The notes under the pieces are model-generated. The model had not been told where the DNA came from and ran no database searches. It saw nothing but the letters and a program-made list of their open reading frames with translations. From assembly GCA_029255525.1 (NCBI GenBank), contig JANLJK010000310.1:1-34384 (forward strand): 34,384 bases of DNA, given 5' to 3'. A program made the translations under genes and the position numbers. The stretch is from Pseudolabrys sp. Lineage in GTDB: Bacteria; Pseudomonadota; Alphaproteobacteria; Rhizobiales; Xanthobacteraceae. Position 1 is the first letter of the stretch, and each line of letters opens with the position of its first letter. This document shows, in pieces, positions 20,082-29,077 of the stretch.

Positions 20082-21776
20082 ATGACCGACATGCGCGAAA
20101 GCCTGCCCGAGACCTTGCTGGCCGAACAACTGATCGACGCCATTCCCAGTCCTATTTCATACAAGGATGCCGACGGCCGATATCTCGGCTGCAATGCGGC
20201 CTTCGAAGCCTATTGCGGACTTAAACGTGAGGTCCTGCTTGGCAAGACCGTCTACGACATCTGGCCCAAGGATCTTGCCGACAGCTATCGCGCAGCGGAT
20301 CTCGAGGTCCTGCAAAGTCCGGGCAGGCATATCCACGAAGGTGAGTTGATCTACGCCGATGGCAGTCGTCGCCAGGTCGTATTTTACCGCACCACCTTCT
20401 TGCGAGCGGACGGCAGTCTCGGCGGGATTGTCGGCATCGCCTGGGACGTCACAGACAGGGTCCGCGCCGAACAGGCGCTACAGGATCAACTTCGTTTCGC
20501 CGAGCAAATGATCGACACCGTGCCCAGCCCGATTTTCTTCAAGAAACCGGATGGGCATTACCTGGGCTGCAACCGGGCCTTCGAAGAATTTTGCGGCCTG
20601 AAGCGTAAAGATATCATCGGCAAGACCGCATTCGATATCTGGCCGTTGGAGTTGGCCCAAACCTACCATGTTGCCGACGAAGCTTTGCTGGCGAAAGGCG
20701 GCGTCCAGGTTTATGACGCGCTCCTCCGCTCGGCCGATGGTGTGGATCACAACGTGATCTTTCATCGCGGGGTCTTCAGGAAGGCCGATGGCAGCATCAA
20801 CGGCATTATCGGCGTGTTTTGGGATGTCACCGAGCGTAAGCGCGCGGAGCAAGCCTTGCGCCGGAGTGAGGAGCGGTTTCGGCGCATGGTGGAGAACGCG
20901 CCATTCGGCGTTCGCCTGACCGATGACAATGACGCTATCGTTTTTACCAACCGCAAATTTGAGGAATTGGTCCATTACCCGCTCGAACGGATAGAGACGC
21001 TGAAGGATTGGCAAACCCTTGCCTATCCGGACGAGAAATACCGTGCCGAAATCATGGCCCAGCAAGCCAAGGACATCGATCTCCTGCGATCCGGAGAATT
21101 GGCGTCGTCGCCGGTACGGGAAGCCCAGATCATGTGTGGCGATGGTATCGTGCGGGATATGGAGATCGTTGCCACGATCGAGGACAATCTCGTCTACTGG
21201 GTCTTCAATGACGTGACCGCGCGTAACCGTGCCGAGCAGGCATTGCGCGAAGTACTGCAAGCCGAGGCCCTGCACGATCCGCTGACCGCGCTCTTCAACC
21301 GACGCTATCTGGACCAGGAGATGGAGCGTGAATTCTCGCGCGCAGCTCGCTCGGGCAAGCCGGTATCGATCGTGATGGCCGATGTCGACCACTTCAAGCT
21401 GGTCAATGACAACTTTGGGCACGATTGCGGCGACAAGGTGCTGCAAGCCATCGCGCGGATACTGAGCACACATATTCGCAAGGGCGACACGGCCTGCCGC
21501 TATGGTGGCGAGGAGTTCACTTTGGTGATGCCGGACGCTCCCCTGGACACGGCCGACGAGCGGGCAAATCGTCTGTGTGAGTTGGTCCGTGACATGTCGA
21601 TCTCCAGCAATGGCAAGCCCATCGGCGCCGTGACCATGTCGTTTGGCGTCGCCGCCTATCCTCAGCATGGCGATACGCCGGAAAAGGTCATCAAGGCGGC
21701 CGACGAGGCGCTGCAGCGCGCCAAGAAGGAAGGACGGAATCGCGTCGCTTCCGCATATCAGTACGTCGTGTCTTAG
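20082..21776 (+). CDS. Diguanylate cyclase with three PAS domains (PAS-PAS-PAS-GGDEF)
   Basis: Two near-duplicate PAS segments (PSPISYKDADGRYLGCNAAFE... / PSPIFFKKPDGHYLGCNRAFE...), a third PAS, then DPLTALFNRRYLDQ...RKGDTACRYGGEEFTLV. Confidence 0.92.
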   Translation: MTDMRESLPETLLAEQLIDAIPSPISYKDADGRYLGCNAAFEAYCGLKREVLLGKTVYDIWPKDLADSYRAADLEVLQSPGRHIHEGELIYADGSRRQVVFYRTTFLRADGSLGGIVGIAWDVTDRVRAEQALQDQLRFAEQMIDTVPSPIFFKKPDGHYLGCNRAFEEFCGLKRKDIIGKTAFDIWPLELAQTYHVADEALLAKGGVQVYDALLRSADGVDHNVIFHRGVFRKADGSINGIIGVFWDVTERKRAEQALRRSEERFRRMVENAPFGVRLTDDNDAIVFTNRKFEELVHYPLERIETLKDWQTLAYPDEKYRAEIMAQQAKDIDLLRSGELASSPVREAQIMCGDGIVRDMEIVATIEDNLVYWVFNDVTARNRAEQALREVLQAEALHDPLTALFNRRYLDQEMEREFSRAARSGKPVSIVMADVDHFKLVNDNFGHDCGDKVLQAIARILSTHIRKGDTACRYGGEEFTLVMPDAPLDTADERANRLCELVRDMSISSNGKPIGAVTMSFGVAAYPQHGDTPEKVIKAADEALQRAKKEGRNRVASAYQYVVS

Positions 21777-21809
21777 CGCATTGATGTCGTTTGCCGCGCG
21801 TTCTCGCGG

Positions 21810-22700
21810 TCAGTCGACATGCGCTTTCAGCCCCTGCACCAGCGCGTCGAACACGGCGCGGCAGCGTGGTGTGGTGCGCAGATTCTCGTGCATGACGATC
21901 CAGGTGTCGAGCTTGAGATCGAAGGCGCCGGGCAATACCTGCATCAGGTCGGGGTCGCGTTTGGCGATGGCGACCTGGCAGATGCCAATGCCGAAGCCCG
22001 CGCGGATCGCCGCCAGTTGGGCGATGTCGCTGTCGGAGCGCAGCGCGAAGTGAACGTCGGCGAAGCCGGGGATGCGGCTGCGCATGGCGCGGATGGCCGG
22101 GGTCTCGCGGTCGTAGCCGATCAGGCTGTGCGCGCCGAGCGCGGCGATATCCTGCGGCGCGCCGTGGCGGTCGAGATAGCGCCGATGCGCGTGCAGGCCG
22201 AGCGCGACGGTGCCGATGCGCTGCACCACCAGCGCCTCCTGCATCGGCTGCACCATGCGTACGGCGACGTCAGCGTCGCGCCGGAGCAGATTCTCGATCT
22301 CGTTCGACAGCACCAACTCTATTTCGAGCTGCGGATAGCGCTCGCGTAACGCCGCCAGGATCGGCGGCAACACCTCGGCGCCGATGATCTGGCTGGCGCT
22401 CACCCGCACCGTCCCGCGCACCGCTTCGCCCTGCCCTGACGCTTCACGCACTAACGCTGCGGCGGTAGCGGCCAGCGCCTCAGCGTAGGGCTTCAGCGCC
22501 AGCGCGGCTTCGGTGGCCTCCAGTCCACGCTGCGAGCGGGTGAACAGCGCGAAGCCGACGGCCTGTTCCAGCGCGTCGATATGGCGGGCGATGGTCGGCT
22601 GGGTCAGCGCCAGAGCGCGGGCGGCGCCGGACAGGGAGCCTTCCTCCAAAACGGCGAGAAAGGTGCGGTACAGGTCCCAGGCGGGTTCCGACGAGCTCAT
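21810..22700 (-). CDS. LysR family transcriptional regulator
   Basis: N-terminal HTH: FLAVLEEGSLSGAARALALTQPTIARHIDALEQAVGFALFTRSQRG; effector domain follows. Confidence 0.93.
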   Translation of the reverse strand: MSSSEPAWDLYRTFLAVLEEGSLSGAARALALTQPTIARHIDALEQAVGFALFTRSQRGLEATEAALALKPYAEALAATAAALVREASGQGEAVRGTVRVSASQIIGAEVLPPILAALRERYPQLEIELVLSNEIENLLRRDADVAVRMVQPMQEALVVQRIGTVALGLHAHRRYLDRHGAPQDIAALGAHSLIGYDRETPAIRAMRSRIPGFADVHFALRSDSDIAQLAAIRAGFGIGICQVAIAKRDPDLMQVLPGAFDLKLDTWIVMHENLRTTPRCRAVFDALVQGLKAHVD

Positions 22701-22748
22701 CTATTTTAGTATAGTGATGACAAGAAATTATACAATTCCGTTTAGATG
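22698..22748. promoter_or_regulatory. Candidate LysR operator in the divergent lysR/SDR intergenic region
   Basis: AT-rich island in GC-rich DNA with nested inverted repeats CATCTA (22698-22703)/TAGATG (22743-22748) and GTATA (22709-22713)/TATAC (22729-22733). Confidence 0.45.
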
Positions 22749-22798
22749 GGCTGGAGGGCATCTTGCCGTCATCGAAACCGGCAAGGCGGAGGCCCTCC

Positions 22799-23833
22799 GT
22801 GACATCGAACCTGACGGCGCTCGTTCTGGGCGCGACCGGCGGTATCGGCGGCGAGGTCGCCCGTCTGCTGGTGGCGCGCGGCTGGACGGTGCGCGCCCTG
22901 CATCGCCAGCCCGAACGGGCAAAGGCCGGAGGCCCCGTCGGCGTCACCTGGATCGCCGGAGATGCCATGGCCGCGGCTGACGTTGCCACCGCGGCGAAGG
23001 GCGTCTCGGTCATCGTCCATGCGGTCAATCCGCCCGGCTACCGCAACTGGGGCGAATTGGTGCTGCCGATGCTCGACAACACCATCGCCGCCGCGCGCGT
23101 CAACGGTGCCCGCATCGTGCTGCCAGGCACGGTCTACAATTTCGGTCCCGATGTCTTCCCGGATGTTACCGAGCAATCGCTCCAGCATCCCCTCACCCGC
23201 AAGGGTGCGATCCGTGTCGCGATGGAGCAGCGTCTGCGCGATGCCTCGACGCGCGGCGCCAAGGTCTTGATCGTGCGCGCCGGTGATTTCTTCGGACCGC
23301 GCGCCGCCAATAACTGGTTCTCGCAAGGCCTGGTGAAGCCCGGCCGGCCGGTGCGCAGCATCACCAATCCCGGTCGCGCCGGCGTCGGCCATCAATGGGC
23401 CTATCTGCCCGACGTGGCGGAGACGATGGTGCAACTCCTGGCCCGCGCCGACGCGTTCGACGATTTCGCTGTGTTTCACATGCGCGGCCATTGGGACATC
23501 GACGGCACAGAAATGATCGCGGCGATCCGCCGCGTGGTCGGCCAGCCGGCGCTGAAGATCCGCGCCTTTCCCTGGCTCATGGTCCGCCTCGCCTCGCCCT
23601 TCGTGCCATTGTTCCGCCAGCTGTTGGAGATGCGGTATCTCTGGGCGACGCCGCTGCGCATGGACAATGCGCGCTTGGTGGCGATCCTTGGCGTCGAACC
23701 GCACACGCCACTCGACGAGGCCGTCCGCGCGACGCTCGCAGGCCTTGGTTGTCTTCCGGCATCCAGCGAGCTTGCGCCAGGTCACGTCGGCCATGATGTC
23801 GCGACCGACGCCGAACGTCGCGCCGCCTCCTAG
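22799..23833 (+). CDS. NAD(P)-binding SDR/epimerase family protein
   Basis: LTALVLGATGGIGGEVARLLVARGWTVRALHR Rossmann start; GTG start preceded by GGAGG. Confidence 0.85.
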   Translation: MTSNLTALVLGATGGIGGEVARLLVARGWTVRALHRQPERAKAGGPVGVTWIAGDAMAAADVATAAKGVSVIVHAVNPPGYRNWGELVLPMLDNTIAAARVNGARIVLPGTVYNFGPDVFPDVTEQSLQHPLTRKGAIRVAMEQRLRDASTRGAKVLIVRAGDFFGPRAANNWFSQGLVKPGRPVRSITNPGRAGVGHQWAYLPDVAETMVQLLARADAFDDFAVFHMRGHWDIDGTEMIAAIRRVVGQPALKIRAFPWLMVRLASPFVPLFRQLLEMRYLWATPLRMDNARLVAILGVEPHTPLDEAVRATLAGLGCLPASSELAPGHVGHDVATDAERRAAS

Positions 23834-24186
23834 AAGTCGAAGATGTCCGGGACCAGCGGTCCACCGCGCGTACGACATTCGCGCTGGCAATAGCGGTCGC
23901 ATCTGTCGGTGAGCTTGAGACAGCGTCCTTGCGGATCCGTCTCGAGGCATGCGGCCTGCCCCCAGGTACAATAGGACTGGCAGTTCGACCAGCAGGTGTT
24001 CGACGCAAAGACCGACTGCGAGCGCGATGTGCGCGGAAACGGCAGTTCGTTGCTATGCCGATTGTAACGCCAGGTTTCCGAACGTGTCGTGGCCGTCGAC
24101 GGATCGCCCGCGTGGCGGCTATCGGCGGCTTGGACGGAACCCGCGAGCGTCAGGAATAGCGATAGGGCAATCAAGACACGAGACAT
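23830..24186 (-). CDS. Secreted Cys-rich hypothetical protein
   Basis: Signal peptide MSRVLIALSLFLTLAGSVQAA; Cys-rich CWSNCQSYCTWGQAAC...CLKLTDRCDRYCQREC. Confidence 0.65.
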   Translation of the reverse strand: MSRVLIALSLFLTLAGSVQAADSRHAGDPSTATTRSETWRYNRHSNELPFPRTSRSQSVFASNTCWSNCQSYCTWGQAACLETDPQGRCLKLTDRCDRYCQRECRTRGGPLVPDIFDF

Positions 24187-24362
24187 GAGGTTTTCCTGTT
24201 CGGTGCGAAGGTTACCGCCGCCAAGCCCATTCCGCCACATGCTTTGGACGCATGCATCCTTGCATCCCCCAACTTCCGTGGATGGGGGCCGGACGCTATT
24301 GTGACAGTCCTAATTTTAGGCTCTTAGGAGGTGAAACGCGGGGGCGTTTTCAGGAGCAGCCG

Positions 24363-25181
24363 GTGACCGTCGCAGATCAGCATTCCGTCCAGGAGCCGCC
24401 CGCCCAGCGGTTCGGCACCGACGGCATCAAGCCCATGGGACGGCCGAGCCTCGTCACGCGCATCTTCATGCGCATCGTCGCCTTCGTCGAGCGGCTGAAT
24501 GTGAGTTTCAGCAAGGTCGGCAATCCGCCGATCTACGACAAGGCGGTGTTCCCCTGGGCGCGCGCGGTCGAAGTGGCGTTTCCCGCGATCCGAGCCGAGC
24601 TCGAGCGGGTGCTGACGCGTAAGGACGACCTGCCCGGCTTCCACGAGCTGTCGACGGACGTGACCACCATCAGTCAGGACCGCGGCTGGAAGACGTTCTT
24701 CCTCGCCGGTTATGGCTTCAAGTCAGAGAACAATATCAAGCTGTGCCCGCAGACCTGGGCAGCGTGCCAGAACATCCCCGGTTTGATTACGGTGATGTAT
24801 TCGATCCTGGAGCCGGGCAAGCATTTGCCGCCACACCGTGGGCCCTATAACGGCGTGCTACGGCTGCATCTCGGTCTGATCATCCCGGAGCCGCGCGAGC
24901 AACTGGGTATTCGGGTGGAGAACGAAGTCTATCGCTGGCGCGAGGGCGAGGCGGTGATCTTCGACGATGCCTACGAGCACGAAGCGTGGAACAAGACTCC
25001 GCATACCCGGGTGGTGCTGTTCGTCGACTTCCGCAAACCGTTGCGGTTTCCGGCCAATTTCCTCAACTGGCTGCTCTTGAGCCTCGCCGTGTTCACGCCC
25101 TTCATTCGCGAGGGCCTGGACAACCAGAAGGCCTGGGAGAAGAAGTTCTATGAGGAAGCGGAGGCGTTGCGGAATCGGTGA
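24363..25181 (+). CDS. Aspartyl/asparaginyl beta-hydroxylase family (LpxO-like) dioxygenase
   Basis: ILEPGKHLPPHRGPYNGVLRLHLGLIIP...WREGEAVIFDDAYEHEAWNKTPHTRVVLFVDFRKPL; C-terminal hydrophobic segment; GTG start is a guess. Confidence 0.85.
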   Translation: MTVADQHSVQEPPAQRFGTDGIKPMGRPSLVTRIFMRIVAFVERLNVSFSKVGNPPIYDKAVFPWARAVEVAFPAIRAELERVLTRKDDLPGFHELSTDVTTISQDRGWKTFFLAGYGFKSENNIKLCPQTWAACQNIPGLITVMYSILEPGKHLPPHRGPYNGVLRLHLGLIIPEPREQLGIRVENEVYRWREGEAVIFDDAYEHEAWNKTPHTRVVLFVDFRKPLRFPANFLNWLLLSLAVFTPFIREGLDNQKAWEKKFYEEAEALRNR

Positions 25182-25258
25182 TCGCCGAGCCGACGTTCCG
25201 CGCGCCGTGGCGATCTCCTGTCGGCTTCGGCTCGGCGTCTTGACCGATCGGCTATGCC

Positions 25259-26104
25259 TTAGGGGACTTGCTCGGCCGTTGCACTCGTACCCGCGCCCGA
25301 ACCTTTGTCGGTCCATTCCGGCGGCGTGCCGACAACGCCGCTGACGAGGCCTACCAAGCCGGGCTCGCGGCCGAACGCCTCGCACGCCGGATATTTCGGC
25401 GCGCCGCCCGCCAAGGATTGAATGCGCTCGATCGACGGTGGCGACGGAAGAGTTCCGAACGGACTCTTGCCGGTGACCAGCATCTTGCTGAAATCGTCTC
25501 CGAACGCGCTTGCGAACTCGTAGGCGTCGCCCGATGACGAAATCCGTGCCGAACCGGAAAGCGCATTCGCCCCACGGCCCCATACCATCGCGGCATTCTG
25601 CCGCCCATCGTGGCCGAGCGCTTCCGCTTCCACGGAGAGTGTACCGAGCCCGATCGGAAGACGCGGCGTCGGAACGGGCACGCCTGGCAGCAAGACCGTT
25701 TTTGCGACGGATGCTGCTTTCGTTGCTGCGACTGCCTTCTCGTCGGTAGGGGTCATTTGCGTGACCAACGCACGGACGGTGAGGTCGGCGTCGTCTGTGG
25801 TCACCACCTTGAAGCGTTCACTGAGGCCGGCGCAGAGGGAGCGGTCGACCGCGTTTGCGATAAGCTTGCGCTGCTCGTCCGTAATCCCCTCCACCTGCGC
25901 CTTGGCCGCAAATGCCGTGGGCACGATCCTCACGGTGCGCGCCGCAAGCACTTCGTTCTTATTGACCGCGAGCTTCGATTTCGCGAACAGCCCATCGGAT
26001 GGCTTGAGGTCGTCATAGGACGTCAGGGAGCCGCCCCCATCCAGAGCGGCCGACGCGCAGCCGGACACCATGAATACCGTGGCGAAAATGGCGGTCATCC
26101 GCAT
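25259..26104 (-). CDS. DUF3313-like lipoprotein
   Basis: Lipobox [28 protein letters not shown]...VRIVPTAF..; DUF3313-like layout. Confidence 0.65.
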   Translation of the reverse strand: MRMTAIFATVFMVSGCASAALDGGGSLTSYDDLKPSDGLFAKSKLAVNKNEVLAARTVRIVPTAFAAKAQVEGITDEQRKLIANAVDRSLCAGLSERFKVVTTDDADLTVRALVTQMTPTDEKAVAATKAASVAKTVLLPGVPVPTPRLPIGLGTLSVEAEALGHDGRQNAAMVWGRGANALSGSARISSSGDAYEFASAFGDDFSKMLVTGKSPFGTLPSPPSIERIQSLAGGAPKYPACEAFGREPGLVGLVSGVVGTPPEWTDKGSGAGTSATAEQVP

Positions 26105-26378
26105 TGGCGGCCGCCGTGCCGGATATTGTCCTGGCCTGACTGTCGGATTCCGCAGCCCATACGCGCTTGGTCGGAGGTTATGCGAAGCCATTTGCGGCTG
26201 TACTCTGAGCGGGACTGGAAGATGCCGGCCGTATGCAGATGCACGGGAGATTTGGGCGGATATATGTTCCGGGCTGGTCGGTGGCGGCTGGATGCTCCGT
26301 CTTCGCCGGCATGAACGGGCATCCGCGGCTCCTCTACGGGTTGCTATTCGGCGCAATCGCCTCTACCTCCCTCCCCGC

Positions 26379-27722
26379 ATGCTTGATCTCGATAAGAATA
26401 CCGACCCCGCCGCCCCCAAGGTGAGCTTCGTGTCACTCGGCTGCCCGAAGGCGCTGGTCGACTCGGAGCGCATCATCACGCGCCTGCGCGCGGAAGGGTA
26501 CGAACTCACGCGCCAGCACCAGGGCTCGGACCTGGTCATCGTGAATACCTGCGGCTTCCTCGACAGTGCCAAGGCGGAATCGCTCGGCGCCATCGGCGCG
26601 GCGCTCAAGGAAAACGGCAAGGTCATCGTCACCGGCTGCATGGGCGCGGAACCCGAGAATATAACGGCCGCCTATCCGGGCGTATTCGCCATCACCGGTC
26701 CGCAGGCTTACGAGAGCGTGTTGGAGGCCGTGCACCGCGCCTCGCCACCGCAGCACGATCCGTTCATCGATCTGGTGCCGCCGGAAGGCATCAAGCTGAC
26801 GCCACGGCACTACGCCTATCTGAAGATTTCCGAGGGCTGCAACAACCGCTGCACCTTCTGCATCATCCCGAAGTTGCGCGGCGATCTCGTCTCGCGGCCG
26901 GCTGCCGACGTGCTGCGCGAGGCCGAGAAGCTGGTTGCCGCCGGCGTCAAGGAGCTGCTGGTCATATCGCAGGACACATCCGCTTACGGCGTCGACATCA
27001 AATACGCGGCGAGCAAATGGCGCGACCGCGAGGTGCGCGCCAAGTTCGTCGATCTGGCCGAGGGCCTGAGCGAACTCGGCGTCTGGGTGCGGATGCATTA
27101 CGTCTATCCCTATCCGCATGTCGACGACGTCATCCCGCTGATGGCCGACAAGAAGATCCTGCCCTATCTCGACATGCCGCTGCAGCATGCCGCACCCGAC
27201 GTGCTCAAGCGCATGAAGCGCCCCGCCTCGCAGGAGAAGACGCTGGAGCGCATCCAGCGCTGGCGCGAGATGTGCCCGGACCTGACGCTGCGCTCGACTT
27301 TCATCGTCGGGTTTCCCGGCGAGACCGAGGCTGACTTTGAAATGCTGCTGCAATGGCTCGACGAGGCCGCGCTCGATCGCGTCGGCTGTTTCAAATACGA
27401 GCCGGTCAAGGGCGCGACCGCCAATGAACTGGCCGAAGCCGTGCCCGAAGAGGTGAAAGAAGAGCGCTGGCACCGCTTCATGCAGGCACAGCAAAAGATT
27501 TCCGCGCGCCGTCTCAAGCGTAAAGTGGGAACGCGCCAGCAGGTGATCATCGACGAGGTCGGCCCGACCGTGTCGAAGGGCCGCTCGATGGCCGACGCGC
27601 CGGAGATCGATGGCACCGTCTATGTCGCCAGCCGTAGGCCGCTGCGTGTCGGCGAGATCGCCACGGTGAAGATCGAGCGCGCCGACGCCTACGATCTGCA
27701 CGGCTCCGTCGTCGGATTCTAG
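26379..27722 (+). CDS. rimO: Ribosomal protein S12 methylthiotransferase
   Basis: [56 protein letters not shown] (radical SAM CxxxCxxC), C-terminal TRAM. Confidence 0.95.
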   Translation: MLDLDKNTDPAAPKVSFVSLGCPKALVDSERIITRLRAEGYELTRQHQGSDLVIVNTCGFLDSAKAESLGAIGAALKENGKVIVTGCMGAEPENITAAYPGVFAITGPQAYESVLEAVHRASPPQHDPFIDLVPPEGIKLTPRHYAYLKISEGCNNRCTFCIIPKLRGDLVSRPAADVLREAEKLVAAGVKELLVISQDTSAYGVDIKYAASKWRDREVRAKFVDLAEGLSELGVWVRMHYVYPYPHVDDVIPLMADKKILPYLDMPLQHAAPDVLKRMKRPASQEKTLERIQRWREMCPDLTLRSTFIVGFPGETEADFEMLLQWLDEAALDRVGCFKYEPVKGATANELAEAVPEEVKEERWHRFMQAQQKISARRLKRKVGTRQQVIIDEVGPTVSKGRSMADAPEIDGTVYVASRRPLRVGEIATVKIERADAYDLHGSVVGF

Positions 27723-28744
27723 CCGCCGTCGAGCGAAAATAGCCCGAGGCCCGATCGCACCTCGTCGAGCGTCGCCTGCGTGACGGCTTTCGCTTTTGCG
27801 GTGCCGGCGCGCAAAAGATCGAGCACATAGCCCGGATCGCGCGCGTAGGCCGCACGACGCTCGCGGATGGGCGCCAGCAATTCTTGCAGGATGGAGTCCA
27901 GTCGCCGTTTCACGGCTACGTCGCCGAGCCCGCCACGGCGGTATTGTGCTTTCAGCTCGGCAACAGCCGTCTCATCGGTGTCGAACGCATCGAGATAGGT
28001 GAAAACCACATTGCCTTCGACCGTTCCCGGATCGCTCGCGCGGACGTGGTTGGGGTCCGTGTACATACGGTGTACGGCTTGGCGTATGTCGTCGGGCGTC
28101 GCCGATAGCGGGATGGCGTTGCCCTGCGATTTGCTCATTTTCGCTTTGCCGTCGATGCCAGGCAGCCGCCCAATGCGCGGGATGACGGCCTCGGCCTCCA
28201 CGAGCAACGCGCGGCCGGTCTGGTTGTTGATGCGCCGCACGATCTCATTGGTCTGCTCGATCAGGGGCGCCTGATCCTCGCCGACGGGGACGATAGATGC
28301 TCTGAAGGCGGTAATATCAGCGGCCTGGGAAACCGGGTAACATAGGAATCCCGCTGGGATATCGCGGCCGAAGCCGCGCGCGCGAATCTCATCTTTGATC
28401 GTCGGGTTGCGCTCGAGGCGAGCGACGCTGACGAAATTGAGATAGAGCGTGGTCAGTTCGGCCAAAGCCGGCAAAGCTGATTGCACGCAGATCGTTGTCT
28501 TCGCCGGATCGATGCCGACGGCGAGGTAGTCCAGCGCCACGGCGAGAACGTTGCGGCGCACCTTCTCCGGGTCGTGCGCATTGTCGGTCAGTGCCTGCAG
28601 GTCGGCCAGCAACAGGAACTGACGATGCGTGTCCTGCAACGTCACCCGGCTTCTCAGTGATCCGACATAGTGCCCGATATGGAGTGGTCCGGTCGTCCGG
28701 TCCCCGGTGAGAATGATCGGCGCTTGAGATAGATCGATTGGCAT
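27719..28744 (-). CDS. trpS: Tryptophanyl-tRNA synthetase (streptococcal/lactococcal-type subfamily)
   Basis: [37 protein letters not shown] (HIGH), [43 protein letters not shown] (KMSKS); GGAG 8 nt before the ATG. Confidence 0.95.
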   Translation of the reverse strand: MPIDLSQAPIILTGDRTTGPLHIGHYVGSLRSRVTLQDTHRQFLLLADLQALTDNAHDPEKVRRNVLAVALDYLAVGIDPAKTTICVQSALPALAELTTLYLNFVSVARLERNPTIKDEIRARGFGRDIPAGFLCYPVSQAADITAFRASIVPVGEDQAPLIEQTNEIVRRINNQTGRALLVEAEAVIPRIGRLPGIDGKAKMSKSQGNAIPLSATPDDIRQAVHRMYTDPNHVRASDPGTVEGNVVFTYLDAFDTDETAVAELKAQYRRGGLGDVAVKRRLDSILQELLAPIRERRAAYARDPGYVLDLLRAGTAKAKAVTQATLDEVRSGLGLFSLDGG

Positions 28745-28792
28745 TCGGCGTCTCCAGTGCGGAGCCGCCGTGAGCGGAAGACCTGATCGCTT

Positions 28793-28825
28793 AAAAAAAA
28801 CGCCGCCTGCCGGTTCACGGCGGCA
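28793..28825 (-). terminator. Intrinsic terminator (attenuator, regions 3:4) in the trpS leader
   Basis: GGCGGC (28819-28824 on +) pairs with GCCGCC (28802-28807), 11-nt loop, plus a G-U closing pair, followed on the minus strand by an uninterrupted U8 (28800-28793). Confidence 0.85.
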
Positions 28826-28860
28826 GCGGGTCAAATTGAACAAATGACGACGTGCCGCTC

Positions 28861-28899
28861 CTAGAGGGAGCGCCACCAATAAGCCCGGGCGGGTTTCAT
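28861..28899 (-). CDS. trpS leader peptide with tandem Trp codons, MKPARAYWWRSL*
   Basis: Minus strand ATG AAA CCC GCC CGG GCT TAT TGG TGG CGC TCC CTC TAG; an in-frame upstream ATG at 28911 would give MVDVMKPARAYWWRSL*. Confidence 0.82.
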   Translation of the reverse strand: MKPARAYWWRSL

Positions 28900-28921
28900 C
28901 ACGTCGACCATGGGCGGTGAA

Positions 28922-28957
28922 TGCCACGCAATAGGGCCCCGCGCAAGCCACCGTCAA
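28922..28957 (-). promoter_or_regulatory. Candidate promoter of the trpS leader transcript
   Basis: Minus strand TTGACG (28957-28952), 17-nt spacer, CTATTG (28934-28929); predicted start near A28922. Confidence 0.6.
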
Positions 28958-29000
28958 CCCTGCGACGTGTCCTGCCGATTGGATGGCGCGGTGCGGCAAT

Positions 29001-29038
29001 AAAAAAGTGACGGCCGCGGCGGCCGAGCCGCGGCCGTC
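29001..29038 (-). terminator. Rho-independent terminator of the LTXXQ gene
   Basis: 12-bp perfect stem GACGGCCGCGGC (29009-29020)/GCCGCGGCCGTC (29027-29038), 6-nt loop, U6 on the minus strand (29006-29001). Confidence 0.85.
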
Positions 29039-29077
29039 CACTCCATTGCCCAATATGGGGGACGGACAGTGGAGCGA

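Noticed and set aside
20478-21668. 396-aa minus-strand ORF antisense to the PAS-GGDEF gene
   Set aside because: Shadow ORF; the plus strand has clear PAS and GGDEF motifs.
26433-27701. 422-aa minus-strand ORF antisense to rimO
   Set aside because: Shadow ORF of rimO; no recognisable motifs.
28745-29053. N-terminal extension of the trpS ORF (MGNGVDGRGSAAA...)
   Set aside because: The extension crosses a terminator hairpin, promoter-like elements and an attenuator; TrpRS homology begins at MPIDLSQAP with a good ribosome-binding site.
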